A stretch of 64,000 bases of DNA from Caulobacter henricii (GTDB lineage: Bacteria > Pseudomonadota > Alphaproteobacteria > Caulobacterales > Caulobacteraceae), in NCBI RefSeq assembly GCF_001414055.1, contig NZ_CP013002.1, positions 2,728,001 to 2,792,000 of the forward strand, in the 5' to 3' direction. The notes under the pieces are model-generated. The model searched no databases. It saw nothing but the letters and a program-made list of their open reading frames with translations, and was not told where the DNA came from. How positions within the stretch are numbered: position 1 is the stretch's first letter; every line of letters begins with the position of its first letter. Below, one piece after another: positions 1 to 8,780 of the stretch. The position numbers and the translations under genes are program-made.

Positions 1-675
1 GATGTTGCGGGTTTCCGGCCCGGGCGTGTCAGAGGCGAAGGTCTGACGGGCTTCGAGCTCGATGTTCTCCGGGAAGACCCTGACCGCCGCCGGATCCGCA
101 ACGGACAGGTCGGAGACCAGTCTGAACCCTGGCTCACCGGCCTGTTTCAGGGCATCCACCGCGCCGATCACGTCACGGGTCAGGAAACTGGAGATATCGA
201 CCAGGATCCGTCCGTCCGGCGTCTCTGAGGCCACCTCCCCGGCCCAGACGGTCGAGACCGCGAAGGACTCGCGCGCTGCGATCTGTTCGGCGGCGGGCGC
301 ACCGACCGCGGTGAACTTGGGGTTCTCATACTCGGCGATGACCTTCTTGCCGATCCGGCGGAAGACCAAAACCTGGGTGTCGCCGAGGGCGGCGCGATCT
401 AGACCGACCGGCGCCGAGCCCAGGCCTGTGCGCAGGGACGCGACATAGAGGAAGCGGCCGCTGACCCCGTCGGAATCCGGCTTGGGCAGGGACAGCAGGA
501 TCCGCCCCTTGGCCTTGTCGATGTGAACCGGCAGCAGGCCGTCCAGACGCGTGGTCCCGGACAGGGAAGCATCGGCGACAGGCGGCTTGTCTTTCGCCGC
601 AGCCAGAACCGGCGACGCCGCCGTGAAAACCAGGGCCGCTGCCAGGGCGGCGCGGCTGACGGATCCGAACTTCAT
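1..675 (-). CDS. DUF5117-type zinc metalloprotease, N-terminal part (runs off left edge)
   Basis: This is the first 225 codons of a gene that continues beyond base 1. The start at 675 (ATGAAGTTC) is followed by a clear Sec signal peptide of about 26 residues ending near VLAA. The mature part has the sequence style of the DUF5118/DUF5117 region that precedes a zincin catalytic domain in large (about 800 aa) exported metalloproteases: GLLPVHIDKAKGRILL, then GRFLYVASLRTGLGSAP and VFRRIGKKVIAEYENPKF. The HExxH motif would lie outside the window, so catalysis cannot be confirmed here. Likely periplasmic or outer-membrane-associated. The family call rests on recognition of the N-terminal domain only. 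Confidence 0.72.
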   Translation of the reverse strand, partial: MKFGSVSRAALAAALVFTAASPVLAAAKDKPPVADASLSGTTRLDGLLPVHIDKAKGRILLSLPKPDSDGVSGRFLYVASLRTGLGSAPVGLDRAALGDTQVLVFRRIGKKVIAEYENPKFTAVGAPAAEQIAARESFAVSTVWAGEVASETPDGRILVDISSFLTRDVIGAVDALKQAGEPGFRLVSDLSVADPAAVRVFPENIELEARQTFASDTPGPETRNI

Positions 676-824
676 GAAGGCCCCCAAGGTCAAACATCCG
701 GCTTGGCGCGCGACTCTCGCCCCGGCTTACGGTTGGACAAATCCTTTCACCCGCGCGCGCCGCGCGCCAGTGGGGCCGACGAATTTCACCTCGGCCAGAA
801 CCATCCTGTCCCGGCGGGACCTGG

Positions 825-1358
825 CTATTGCGTATCCGCGCGGCGGGCGCGCACCGCGCGCTGGCCGTCAATGTTCATGAAATAGCTGCCCATCGACGCT
901 TTGCGGATCTCGGCCTTGGAGCCCTTTTTGGGGTTCTTGGACAGGATGGAGTCGTCGACCTGCTTCCACACTGCGCCATCGGCCAGCACGATGGTCCAGC
1001 GACCATCGGCGCCCTGGCGGGCGCTGACGACCTCGCCGATCACCCGGTCAACTTCCGTTTTCTCCTCGCTGCGGTCGAGGATGGACAGGGCCGAGAGTTC
1101 CAGACCAAAGGCCTGCCGACGGGCGGCCCGGGCCTGCTGCCGGTCGACGATGATCACCTCGCCGGTCTTTTCGGCCTTGTTGACCTGTCCGACCGCAGCA
1201 TCATAGCAGGCCAGCCTTTCGGTATCGGCGACGATCGAGCGGCAGTCGAACAGCGCCTTCAAGACCGCCGGCGTCGCGGCCTTCGAGGCATCAGCCGCAA
1301 CCGCCGGCATCGGCACCGCCAGGAGAACCAGCACGGCGAGCTTGGACCAGGTTTTCAT
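825..1358 (-). CDS. Small exported protein of unknown function
   Basis: A 177-residue protein. I start it at the ATG at 1358 because this gives a clean signal peptide (MKTWSKLAVLVLLAVPMPAVAA); the open frame extends 20 codons further up without a plausible signal. After the signal come ALFDCRSIVADTERLACYDAA, a pattern (C...ERLxCYD) found in many short exported proteins of proteobacteria, some of them annotated as VasI-like. The rest is a small mostly beta domain with DGAVWKQVDDSILSKNPKKGS and a basic C-terminus. It sits 69 bp from the 2OG oxygenase stop, on the same strand, and may be co-transcribed. Function not recognised. Confidence 0.7.
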   Translation of the reverse strand: MKTWSKLAVLVLLAVPMPAVAADASKAATPAVLKALFDCRSIVADTERLACYDAAVGQVNKAEKTGEVIIVDRQQARAARRQAFGLELSALSILDRSEEKTEVDRVIGEVVSARQGADGRWTIVLADGAVWKQVDDSILSKNPKKGSKAEIRKASMGSYFMNIDGQRAVRARRADTQ

Positions 1359-1427
1359 GCGACCCCACAATTTGAACCGATGCATAGGAAGCGCCCAGGG
1401 CGAACCGGGCAAGCGCATCTTTGGAAA

Positions 1428-2165
1428 TCAGGCCGACGGATTAGCGTCGCGCACCAGCCAGCCGGTCAGGGACAGGCGCTTGGTGGCGGCATAGGCCGCG
1501 ACCGGCGCGACCGAATGGGCGCGGGGCACGCGAAACAGCGTCAGAACATTGAAACCGGGCATGAAGCCGCGCTCGATCTGCCCCTCGACGTCATGGAACA
1601 GCAGCTGACCGCCCCAGTCCGGTCGCCAGTCGCGGGTGAAGCCCAAAGTAAAGGCCGCCAGGCGATCATCGCGCTTGTGACTGTCGTCATGCAGCGTGAG
1701 AAAGTCGCCCGGCCGATAGTTCGAGGCCTGGACGCGGACGCCATCGACCTGGTCGCTCCCGATCACCGCCTGGCCGAAATCCAGGAAGGTCCGGCTTTGC
1801 AGGAACGCCGTGGCCTGATGGATGGGCGCTGTCGGATCGCGGGCATATTCGTCCTGCAGGGCGTAGGACAGGTGGATGAACGAGAACCCCCGAGAAGCCC
1901 GCTTCAGGGCTCCCTGCAGGAACTGACGAACCTGGGCCTCGCCGAACTTCTGAATGACCTGCGGACTGATCACGAGGGTCTCGGAGGTTTCGTCCGGGGC
2001 CACCACGTTCCAGGTCAGTCCGGCCAGGACCCCGGCGACCCTCTCGGCGTCTGCGGGCTCCAGAAAGATAGGAATCTGCACCACGCCGTCCCGCTGGAAG
2101 GCGGCCGCGAACGGCGCTGGGTCGAGACTCGGATTGATCCGGATCACCGGCAGGGTCGTGGTCAT
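1428..2165 (-). CDS. 2OG-Fe(II) oxygenase family protein
   Basis: The 245-residue product (from the ATG at 2165) has the double-stranded beta-helix iron site of 2-oxoglutarate dioxygenases: HxD at H159-D161 (LTLHDDSHKRDD), a distal His at H217 (RVPRAHSVAPV) and the 2OG-binding Arg in KRLSLTGWLV just after it. GGQLLFHD precedes the distal His as in the PiuC/prolyl-hydroxylase-like group. An upstream GTG at 2249 would add 28 residues, but they are not typical of the family. The gene is divergent from the TonB receptor at 2773, with a 607-bp shared upstream region. Such oxygenases are often linked to TonB receptors; the substrate cannot be told from sequence. Confidence 0.85.
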   Translation of the reverse strand: MTTTLPVIRINPSLDPAPFAAAFQRDGVVQIPIFLEPADAERVAGVLAGLTWNVVAPDETSETLVISPQVIQKFGEAQVRQFLQGALKRASRGFSFIHLSYALQDEYARDPTAPIHQATAFLQSRTFLDFGQAVIGSDQVDGVRVQASNYRPGDFLTLHDDSHKRDDRLAAFTLGFTRDWRPDWGGQLLFHDVEGQIERGFMPGFNVLTLFRVPRAHSVAPVAAYAATKRLSLTGWLVRDANPSA

Positions 2166-2500
2166 GGGGCAAACCGGCGCAAAAGGGGGTTCTCCGGCGG
2201 CAAAAAGCGCCTGACGCGCATCCCGTAACAGATGGCTGATCCGCGACACAACCCGCGACCAAGGTGGTCAGGCCATCAAAAAGTTTGATGCAGCACAGGC
2301 AGAGTCCGATAGAACAAGTCATGCCCTACAGCCCATGCGCGCCCCGGATCGAGGTTTGCGGCCTCTTTGCACCAGCAATCGCGGTCAGACCTTAGCGAAA
2401 ACATTTCAGGATCTTTAAAGTTCGTAGCGGCCTGAACATGGGAGCGCCAAACGTTCGCAGGAAACGTGTCGGAATATTGACACTTTTAAGGCGTTTCGAA

Positions 2501-2516
2501 CGCGAAATATTTCGCG
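2501..2516. promoter_or_regulatory. Perfect 16-bp palindrome in divergent promoter region
   Basis: CGCGAAATATTTCGCG is a perfect inverted repeat in the 607-bp gap between the 2OG oxygenase (start 2165) and the TonB receptor (start 2773). The gap is clearly more AT-rich than its surroundings (roughly 2380-2560). A TTGACA hexamer lies just upstream at 2477-2482, but no well-spaced -10 is obvious. The palindrome is a good candidate operator for a dimeric repressor controlling one or both genes. Nothing else is seen in the gap apart from the receptor's ribosome-binding site (GGAGG, about 2764-2768). Confidence 0.5.
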
Positions 2517-2772
2517 ACTACCCCAAGTATACTATTCCAGAATTCGCCTGCAACTAGGTAGAAATTCGGGCGCCGGGCCGCCAAGACGCAATCACATGCG
2601 TCACTTTTGCTACACAGACGGCCAATTGTTGCAGGAGCGCATTGCGAAAGATTGACCCAGGTTCATCAGACGTCACTCTCCCAGCCAATTCGCGTCGGTC
2701 ACGCCGCGGGTTGGGGGCGTCATGACTTGGATCAAACCGAGACGACGCAAAAAAAATTATGTTGGAGGTTTG

Positions 2773-5712
2773 ATGTTTAACCCGCTGTCCACCCGGAAAC
2801 GCCTGCTGGCGACTACCGTGCTCTGCGGCGCGATTGCGCCCATGGCCATCGCCATGCCCGCCTTTGCCCAGACCGCACCCGCTGCTGCAGAAGCCGTGCA
2901 GGTCGAAGAAATCGTCGTCACCGGTTCGCGCATCGCACGTCCGGACCTGGTCTCGTCGAGCCCCGTCGCCACGGTCGGTGACAAGGAACTGAAGCAGTCG
3001 GGCGTGGTCAACACCGAGAACCTGCTCAACACCCTGCCGCAAGCCGTCCCCGGCATCACCTCGACGGTGAACAACGGCAGCAACGGTACCGCCACCGTCA
3101 ACCTGCGCGGCCTCGGCTCGAACCGCACCCTGGTTCTGGTGGACGGCAAGCGTCAGACCCCGACCACCCAGGCCGGCAGCGTCGACCTCAACCTGATCCC
3201 GCCCGCGCTGATCAAGCGCATCGAAGTGGTGTCGGGCGGCGGCTCGGCCGTTTACGGCTCGGACGCCGTGGCCGGCGTCGTCAACTTCATCCTGAAGAAC
3301 GACTTCGAAGGCATGGAAGTCTCGGCCGGCTATCAGGCCACCGATGACGGCGAAGCCCCGATCTATTCGGGCGACGTGACCTTCGGCGCCAACTTCGCCG
3401 ACCGCAAGGGCAATGTCGTCCTGAGCCTCGGCTACAACAAGCGCGAAGCCCTGACCCAGGGCGAACGCGGTGGCATGCTCAGCCGCGCCTGGGGCGATAA
3501 CGCGACCCGCACCGGCCTGGTGCCGTCGGGTTCGGGCTCCATCGAGCCGGGCCGCGTCGACCCGTTCGTCGCTGGCCGGTTCATCACCCTGCCGGGCGTT
3601 GCCAACCTCGCTGCCAACTCGGGCTTTTTCCTGAACGACGGAGGCATCCGCCTCTACAACTCGGCGAACGACACCTACAACTTTGCCCCGGTCAACTACG
3701 TCCAGACCCCGCAAGAGCGTTTCTCGGTCACCTCGCTGGCCAGCTACGAAATCAAGCCGGGCCTGACCGCCTATGCCAAGGGCAATTTTGTCAGCAGCCG
3801 CGTCGTCACCCAGCTGGCTCCGACCCCGGTCGGCAACCGGATCTTCCGCTTCAGCCTCGACAACAACCCCTTCCTGACCGCTGCGGCCAAGACCGCCCTG
3901 AACAGCATGGGTTCGAGCACGGCCTATTCGATCCCGGCCAGCAGCCCCTGGGCCACCGGCACCTATACGGACGTCGACACCGACGGCGACGGCCTGTTCG
4001 AAACCGTCACCGGCGTGTTCAACAAGCGTCTCAGCGACGTTGGCCCGCGCGTCTCGAGCTTCAACTTCACCGGCTTCCAGGTCCAGCTGGGCCTGAAGGG
4101 CGACATCGAGGCCATCAACGGCGGCTTCGACAGCTACTTCCAGTATGGCAATACCGCCGGCAGCAACTCGCTGCTGGGCGACACCAGCCTGGTCCGCATC
4201 CAGCAGGGCCTGCTGCTGAACGCCGCCGGCACGGCCTGCGCCGATCCGTCGGGCGGTTGCGTTCCGGTCAACATTTTCGGCCAGGGCACGATGTCGGCGG
4301 CTGCCGCCAACTTCATCAAGACCCGCATCAACTCGTCGCAGGACTATGAGCAACTGTACGCCGGCTTCACCATCAGCGGTGATACCGAAAACATGTTCTC
4401 CCTGCCGGCCGGCCCGATCGGCTTCGCCGTCGGTGGCGAATATCGCGCTGAAGACTTCTCGTTCAACCCCAGCCAGGATCTGGCCACCGGCAACCTGACC
4501 GGCTTCAACGCCAGCCCGCCTGTCTCGGGTCGCTTCGACGTCTATGAAGCCTATGCAGAAGTGCTGGTTCCGCTGCTGAAGGACCTGCCGTTCGTCAAGT
4601 CACTAGACCTGGAACTGGCCGGCCGCGTGTCGGACTACACCACCCAGCCGGACCCGGTTGAAACCTACAAGGTGGCCGGAACCTGGAAGCCCTTCGAAGA
4701 CCTGCTGCTGCGCGCCTCGTACAACAAGGCAATCCGCGCTCCGTCGGTCGGCGAACTCTACGCTCCGCAGAGCAACGGCTTCCCGACCGCTACCGACAAC
4801 TGCTCGGCTCGCGCCACCCCGAACGCTGCTACCCGTCAGGCCTGTATCAATTCGGGCGTCGCGGCGAGCGCCGTTGGTGTGATCAATGCCAACCAGCAGA
4901 CCCAGACCCTGTCGGGCGGCAATCCGAACCTGCGTCCGGAAGAAGGCAAGACCATCACCTACGGTTTCGCCTACACCCCGTCGTGGCTGCCGAACTTCTC
5001 GATCACCGGTGACTACTTCTCGATCGAGATCACGGACGCCATCGCCAGCTTCGGCGGCAGCGCTTCGAACGTCATGAACGTCTGCTACGGCGCGCTTGTG
5101 AACGGCAACCCGTCTTCGCCTTACTGCCAGGCCATCCGTCGCCTTGCCAACGGCTCGATCGACTTCATCTCGCTGACGGCTCAAAACGTGGCCACGGTGA
5201 AGACTGAGGGCTTCGACGTCGGCGTGACCTACCGCACCACCCTGGAAGACCTCGGTCTGCCGGATTGGGGTTCGCTGTCGTTCCGCTCGCTGTACACCAA
5301 CACCTGGGAAAGCACGACGACGCCGGACGAAATCTCGACGCCGATCAAGTGCGCCGACAAATTCGGTACCCGCTGCGGCAACCCGACCCCGCGTCACAAG
5401 CTGCGTTCGGCCGTCAACTGGAAGTTCAACCAGTTCGGCATGAACCTGGTTTGGAACCACCTGGACGACGTGAACGACGACGCTCCGGCCACCAAGTACA
5501 CGGTCGAGCGTATCGGCGCGAAGAACTACTGGGATCTGTCGGGCGACTGGGAAGTCAACGACAACGTCGCCTTCACCGGCGGCGTCAAGAACCTGACCCA
5601 GGAAGCCTATCCGATCCTGGGCGGCAACGCCTCGCCGTCGAACAGCGGCTATCCCGCCGCCTACGACGTCCTGGGCCGTACGTTCTTCATCAACGCCCGT
5701 CTGCGTTACTAA
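2773..5712 (+). CDS. TonB-dependent outer-membrane receptor
   Basis: A 979-residue receptor. The ATG at 2773 is preceded by TTGGAGG at the correct spacing and opens a signal peptide (MFNPLSTRKRLLATTVLCGA...AFAQ), so it is preferred over the upstream frame start. After the signal is a TonB-box-like EEIVVTGSRIARPD, then the plug domain with LRGLGSNRTLVLVDGKRQ and SGGGSAVYGSDAVAGVVNF, and a long beta-barrel ending in an aromatic residue (ARLRY), as required for Bam-mediated insertion. It imports a ligand across the outer membrane using TonB energy. The M14 peptidase gene downstream on the same strand hints at a peptide ligand, but terminator hairpins separate the two genes. Ligand assignment is inference. 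Confidence 0.93.
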   Translation: MFNPLSTRKRLLATTVLCGAIAPMAIAMPAFAQTAPAAAEAVQVEEIVVTGSRIARPDLVSSSPVATVGDKELKQSGVVNTENLLNTLPQAVPGITSTVNNGSNGTATVNLRGLGSNRTLVLVDGKRQTPTTQAGSVDLNLIPPALIKRIEVVSGGGSAVYGSDAVAGVVNFILKNDFEGMEVSAGYQATDDGEAPIYSGDVTFGANFADRKGNVVLSLGYNKREALTQGERGGMLSRAWGDNATRTGLVPSGSGSIEPGRVDPFVAGRFITLPGVANLAANSGFFLNDGGIRLYNSANDTYNFAPVNYVQTPQERFSVTSLASYEIKPGLTAYAKGNFVSSRVVTQLAPTPVGNRIFRFSLDNNPFLTAAAKTALNSMGSSTAYSIPASSPWATGTYTDVDTDGDGLFETVTGVFNKRLSDVGPRVSSFNFTGFQVQLGLKGDIEAINGGFDSYFQYGNTAGSNSLLGDTSLVRIQQGLLLNAAGTACADPSGGCVPVNIFGQGTMSAAAANFIKTRINSSQDYEQLYAGFTISGDTENMFSLPAGPIGFAVGGEYRAEDFSFNPSQDLATGNLTGFNASPPVSGRFDVYEAYAEVLVPLLKDLPFVKSLDLELAGRVSDYTTQPDPVETYKVAGTWKPFEDLLLRASYNKAIRAPSVGELYAPQSNGFPTATDNCSARATPNAATRQACINSGVAASAVGVINANQQTQTLSGGNPNLRPEEGKTITYGFAYTPSWLPNFSITGDYFSIEITDAIASFGGSASNVMNVCYGALVNGNPSSPYCQAIRRLANGSIDFISLTAQNVATVKTEGFDVGVTYRTTLEDLGLPDWGSLSFRSLYTNTWESTTTPDEISTPIKCADKFGTRCGNPTPRHKLRSAVNWKFNQFGMNLVWNHLDDVNDDAPATKYTVERIGAKNYWDLSGDWEVNDNVAFTGGVKNLTQEAYPILGGNASPSNSGYPAAYDVLGRTFFINARLRY

Positions 5713-5772
5713 GACCTGACCTGGCCGGGCGTTTCGGCGCCCGGCCGGGAAAGCGCTGGAGAAGCAAGATCT

Positions 5773-5804
5773 GGCCCGTCCCGGCACCCCGGGGCGGGCC
5801 TTTT
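5773..5804 (+). terminator. Rho-independent terminator after TonB receptor
   Basis: A 12-bp stem (5773-5784 with 5789-5800, one G-U type pair) and a 4-nt loop are followed by TTTTCTTGTTT. A second perfect 9-bp hairpin without a T-run lies just upstream at 5723-5746. Together they should end the receptor transcript about 60-90 bp after its stop. Confidence 0.85.
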
Positions 5805-5934
5805 CTTGTTTGCTTCTCCGCACACAGAAAAACGTCCTCGCTCGATTGCGCAGACGGCGGATTTCCGGTCTGGATTCGTCAGATCTTTAGCGCGGCACGG
5901 TTTGGCCGCCTGTTCCGGACGGGAAGCCCACTCA

Positions 5935-8691
5935 ATGACTCGATCCAAAGCCATGGCCGGCGCAGCGCTCGTTCTGCTGATGTCCCTGACCGGCGCAAGT
6001 CTCGCCACTGCTCAGATCACCCCGCCCGACCAGGCCTTCGCCCAGCCGGTCGGCAGCGACTATTTCCTCGCCGACTACACCGGCTATGAGGCCTATCTGA
6101 AGACCCTCGCCGGGCAGTCGGACCGCATGAAGCTGGTCGATATCGGCAAGACCGAAGAGGGCCGAACCCAGTGGATGGCCGTGGTCTCATCGCCGGCCAA
6201 CCTGGCGAAACTGGACCACTACAAGACCATCGCCCGCCGCCTGGCCAAGGCCGAGGGCGTGTCCCGGGAAGAGGCCACCAGGCTGGCCGCCGAGGGCAAG
6301 GCCGTGGTCTGGATCGACGCCGGCATGCATGCCAACGAGACCGTGACCTCCCAGGGTCAGATCCAGGTCCTGCACCGGATGCTGACCGAGAACGACCCGG
6401 AGACGATGCGTCTGCTGGACGACGTGATCATCCTGTTCGCCCACGACAATCCGGACGGCATGGAGCTGATCTCGGACTGGTACATGCGCAACGAGGATCC
6501 GAAGAAGCGCGAGTTCGGCTCGGTGCCGCGCCTCTATCAGAAGTACATCGGCCACGATAACAACCGCGACAGCTTCATGGCCCAGATGGCCGAAACGACC
6601 AACGTCAACCGCCAACTGTTCCGCGAGTGGTTCCCGCAGATCGTCTACAACCAGCACCAGACCGCGCCCAACGGCATGGTAGTGTTCGTTCCGCCCTTCC
6701 GGGATCCGGCCAACTACAATTACGACCCGCTGGTCATGACCACCCTGCAGGAGGTGGGCATGGCCATGCACAGCCGCTTGGTGGCCGAGGACAAGCCCGG
6801 TTCGAGCGCCCGCAGTGCCGCCCCCTATTCCACCTGGCACAACGGAATGGAGCGCTCGATCGCCTATTTCCACAATGCTGTGGGGCTGCTGACCGAAATC
6901 ACCGGCGGGCCGACGCCCATGCCGCTGAACCTGGTGCCCGACGCCCAGTTGCCCAGCAATGACCGGCCCATGCCTGCTCCGCCTCAGATGTGGCACCTGC
7001 AGCAGACCCTGGACTACCAGTGGAGCCTCAACCGCGCCGTTCTGGACTATGCGTCGCGCAACCGCGAACGGATGTTGTTCAACATCTGGAAAATGGGGGC
7101 CAACGGCATTGCCCGAGGCAACCAGGACAGCTGGACGCTCAGCCCCAGCAAGATCGACGCCCTGAAGGAGGCGGCCAGGGACAAGCCCTTCGAGGGGCGT
7201 GGCGGTGCCGTCGACCCGACGCTTTACAAGACCGTCTTGCAGGCCCCGGAACGACGCGATCCGCGCGGCTTCATCCTGCCGGCTGACCAGGCCGACATGC
7301 CCACGGTCGTGGCGTTCCTGAATGCCCTGATCAAGGCCGGGGTCGATGTCGAACAGGCTGACAAGGCCTTCACCGTGGCCGGCAAGACCTATCCCGCCGG
7401 CTCCTATGTCGTGAAGACCGCCCAGGCCTATCGTCCTCACGTGCTCGACATGTTCGAACCGCAGGATCACCCGCACGACACCGAATATCCCGGTGGCCCG
7501 CCCAAGGCCCCCTACGATGTCACGGGCTATACCCTGGCCTATCAGATGGGCGTCAGGTTTGACCGCATTCTCGACGGCTTCGAAGCGCCGACCACGCGGG
7601 TTCCGGACCTGATCACCGTCAGACCCGGCGCGATCAAGGGTTCGGGCAAGGCAGGCTGGCTGATCAGCCATGAGCCCAATAACAGCTTCACCCTGACAAA
7701 CCGCCTGCTCAAGGCCGGTGCCAGCGTGCAGTGGCTGAAGGACGGTGCCAAGGCCGGCAAGGTCGCCTTTGGTCCGGGCGCGATCTGGGTGCCCGCCTCG
7801 CCTGCCGCCCAGGCGGTGCTGGCCGCCAGCGTCAAGGATCTGGGTCTCGACGCCTGGGCAGTCGGTGCCAAGCCCTCCGGCCCCACCCTGCCCCTGAAGC
7901 CGGTGCGGATCGGCCTGGTCGATGTCTATGGCGGCTCGATGCCCTCGGGCTGGAACCGCTGGATGTTCGAGCGCTTCGAGGCCCCCTTCCAGGTCGTCTA
8001 TCCGCAGCGACTGGACGCCGGAGACCTGAACAAGGACTTCGACGTCCTCGTCTTCGCCGACGGGGTCTTCCCGGCCCCCTCGGGTGGCCCCTTCCGTGCC
8101 GGTCGCGGTGGTCCGCAACCGAAGCCGGAAGAGATCCCGCAAGAATACCGGGCCTGGCTGGGCCAGGTGACCGACACCAAGACCCTGCCCCAGGTCGAAG
8201 CCTTCGCGAAGGCCGGCGGCACGGTGGTGGCCATCGGGGCCTCGACCCGCCTGGCCACCGCCCTGGGCGCGCCGGTCGAGGTGGCCACCGGCCGGATCGA
8301 GAACGGCGAGCTCAAGGCCTTGCCCAACAAGGAGCTCTATATTCCGGGTTCGATCCTGCGGGCCCGGGTCGATAACCGCCAGCCCCTGGCCTATGGCCTG
8401 CCGGATCAGGTGGACGTGTTCTTCGACCGCAGCCCGACCTTCACGCTGAAGTCTGATGCCAAGGGCGTGTCACGCGTCTCCTGGTTCGACAGCGAGACTC
8501 CCCTGCGCAGCGGCTGGGCCGTTGGCCAGGAGAAGCTCAAGGGTTCGACGGCGATCCTCGATATCGACCTGGGCAAGGGCAAGCTTCTGGCCATGGGCCC
8601 CGAGATCACCCAGCGCGCCCAGTCCTATGGAACCTTCAAGTTCCTGTTCAACGGCCTGCTCTACGGCCCGGCGATCGCCGCCACGCGATAA
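5935..8691 (+). CDS. M14 family zinc carboxypeptidase-like protein, exported
   Basis: A 918-residue protein starting at the ATG at 5935, which gives a signal peptide ending near ATAQ. The N-terminal half is an M14 peptidase domain: zinc-ligand motif HANE (H132, E135) in DAGMHANETVTSQGQ, then HDNPDGMELISDW, DNNRDSFMAQ, YNQHQTAPNG and TEITGGPTPMP, consistent with the family's H-x-x-E...H zinc site and catalytic Glu. The C-terminal half (about residues 620-918) looks like the class-I glutamine-amidotransferase-like domain often fused to these large M14 enzymes (IGLVDVYGGSMPSGWNRWMFERF). Likely periplasmic and acting on peptides. It follows the TonB receptor but has its own 5' region. Confidence 0.88.
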   Translation: MTRSKAMAGAALVLLMSLTGASLATAQITPPDQAFAQPVGSDYFLADYTGYEAYLKTLAGQSDRMKLVDIGKTEEGRTQWMAVVSSPANLAKLDHYKTIARRLAKAEGVSREEATRLAAEGKAVVWIDAGMHANETVTSQGQIQVLHRMLTENDPETMRLLDDVIILFAHDNPDGMELISDWYMRNEDPKKREFGSVPRLYQKYIGHDNNRDSFMAQMAETTNVNRQLFREWFPQIVYNQHQTAPNGMVVFVPPFRDPANYNYDPLVMTTLQEVGMAMHSRLVAEDKPGSSARSAAPYSTWHNGMERSIAYFHNAVGLLTEITGGPTPMPLNLVPDAQLPSNDRPMPAPPQMWHLQQTLDYQWSLNRAVLDYASRNRERMLFNIWKMGANGIARGNQDSWTLSPSKIDALKEAARDKPFEGRGGAVDPTLYKTVLQAPERRDPRGFILPADQADMPTVVAFLNALIKAGVDVEQADKAFTVAGKTYPAGSYVVKTAQAYRPHVLDMFEPQDHPHDTEYPGGPPKAPYDVTGYTLAYQMGVRFDRILDGFEAPTTRVPDLITVRPGAIKGSGKAGWLISHEPNNSFTLTNRLLKAGASVQWLKDGAKAGKVAFGPGAIWVPASPAAQAVLAASVKDLGLDAWAVGAKPSGPTLPLKPVRIGLVDVYGGSMPSGWNRWMFERFEAPFQVVYPQRLDAGDLNKDFDVLVFADGVFPAPSGGPFRAGRGGPQPKPEEIPQEYRAWLGQVTDTKTLPQVEAFAKAGGTVVAIGASTRLATALGAPVEVATGRIENGELKALPNKELYIPGSILRARVDNRQPLAYGLPDQVDVFFDRSPTFTLKSDAKGVSRVSWFDSETPLRSGWAVGQEKLKGSTAILDIDLGKGKLLAMGPEITQRAQSYGTFKFLFNGLLYGPAIAATR

Positions 8692-8734
8692 CGAGAAGGT
8701 CCTGGCGGCGGCCTGCGCCGCCAGGACCTTCTCG
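8692..8734. terminator. Bidirectional terminator-like hairpin, 19-bp perfect stem
   Basis: Directly after the M14 stop codon, 8692-8710 and 8716-8734 form a perfect 19-bp inverted repeat with a 5-nt loop. It lies between the converging M14 gene and the halogenase operon (stop at 8781), so it may serve both. There is no long T-run. Confidence 0.7.
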
Positions 8735-8780
8735 TCTTGGACGCTACGTCGGTGACATCAGGGTCTGGGCGAGGTGGGCC

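Noticed and set aside
828..2228. Long plus-strand open frame of 466 codons opposite the 2OG oxygenase
   Set aside because: It is antisense to two genes with clear motifs, has no signal or domain features, and reflects the high GC third-position bias of this genome.
2554..4353. 599-codon minus-strand frame opposite the first TonB receptor
   Set aside because: Antisense shadow of the receptor, with no start signal or recognisable domain.
6187..8142. 651-codon minus-strand frame opposite the M14 gene
   Set aside because: Antisense shadow; composition is His/Gly/Asp/Arg-rich and no family features are seen.
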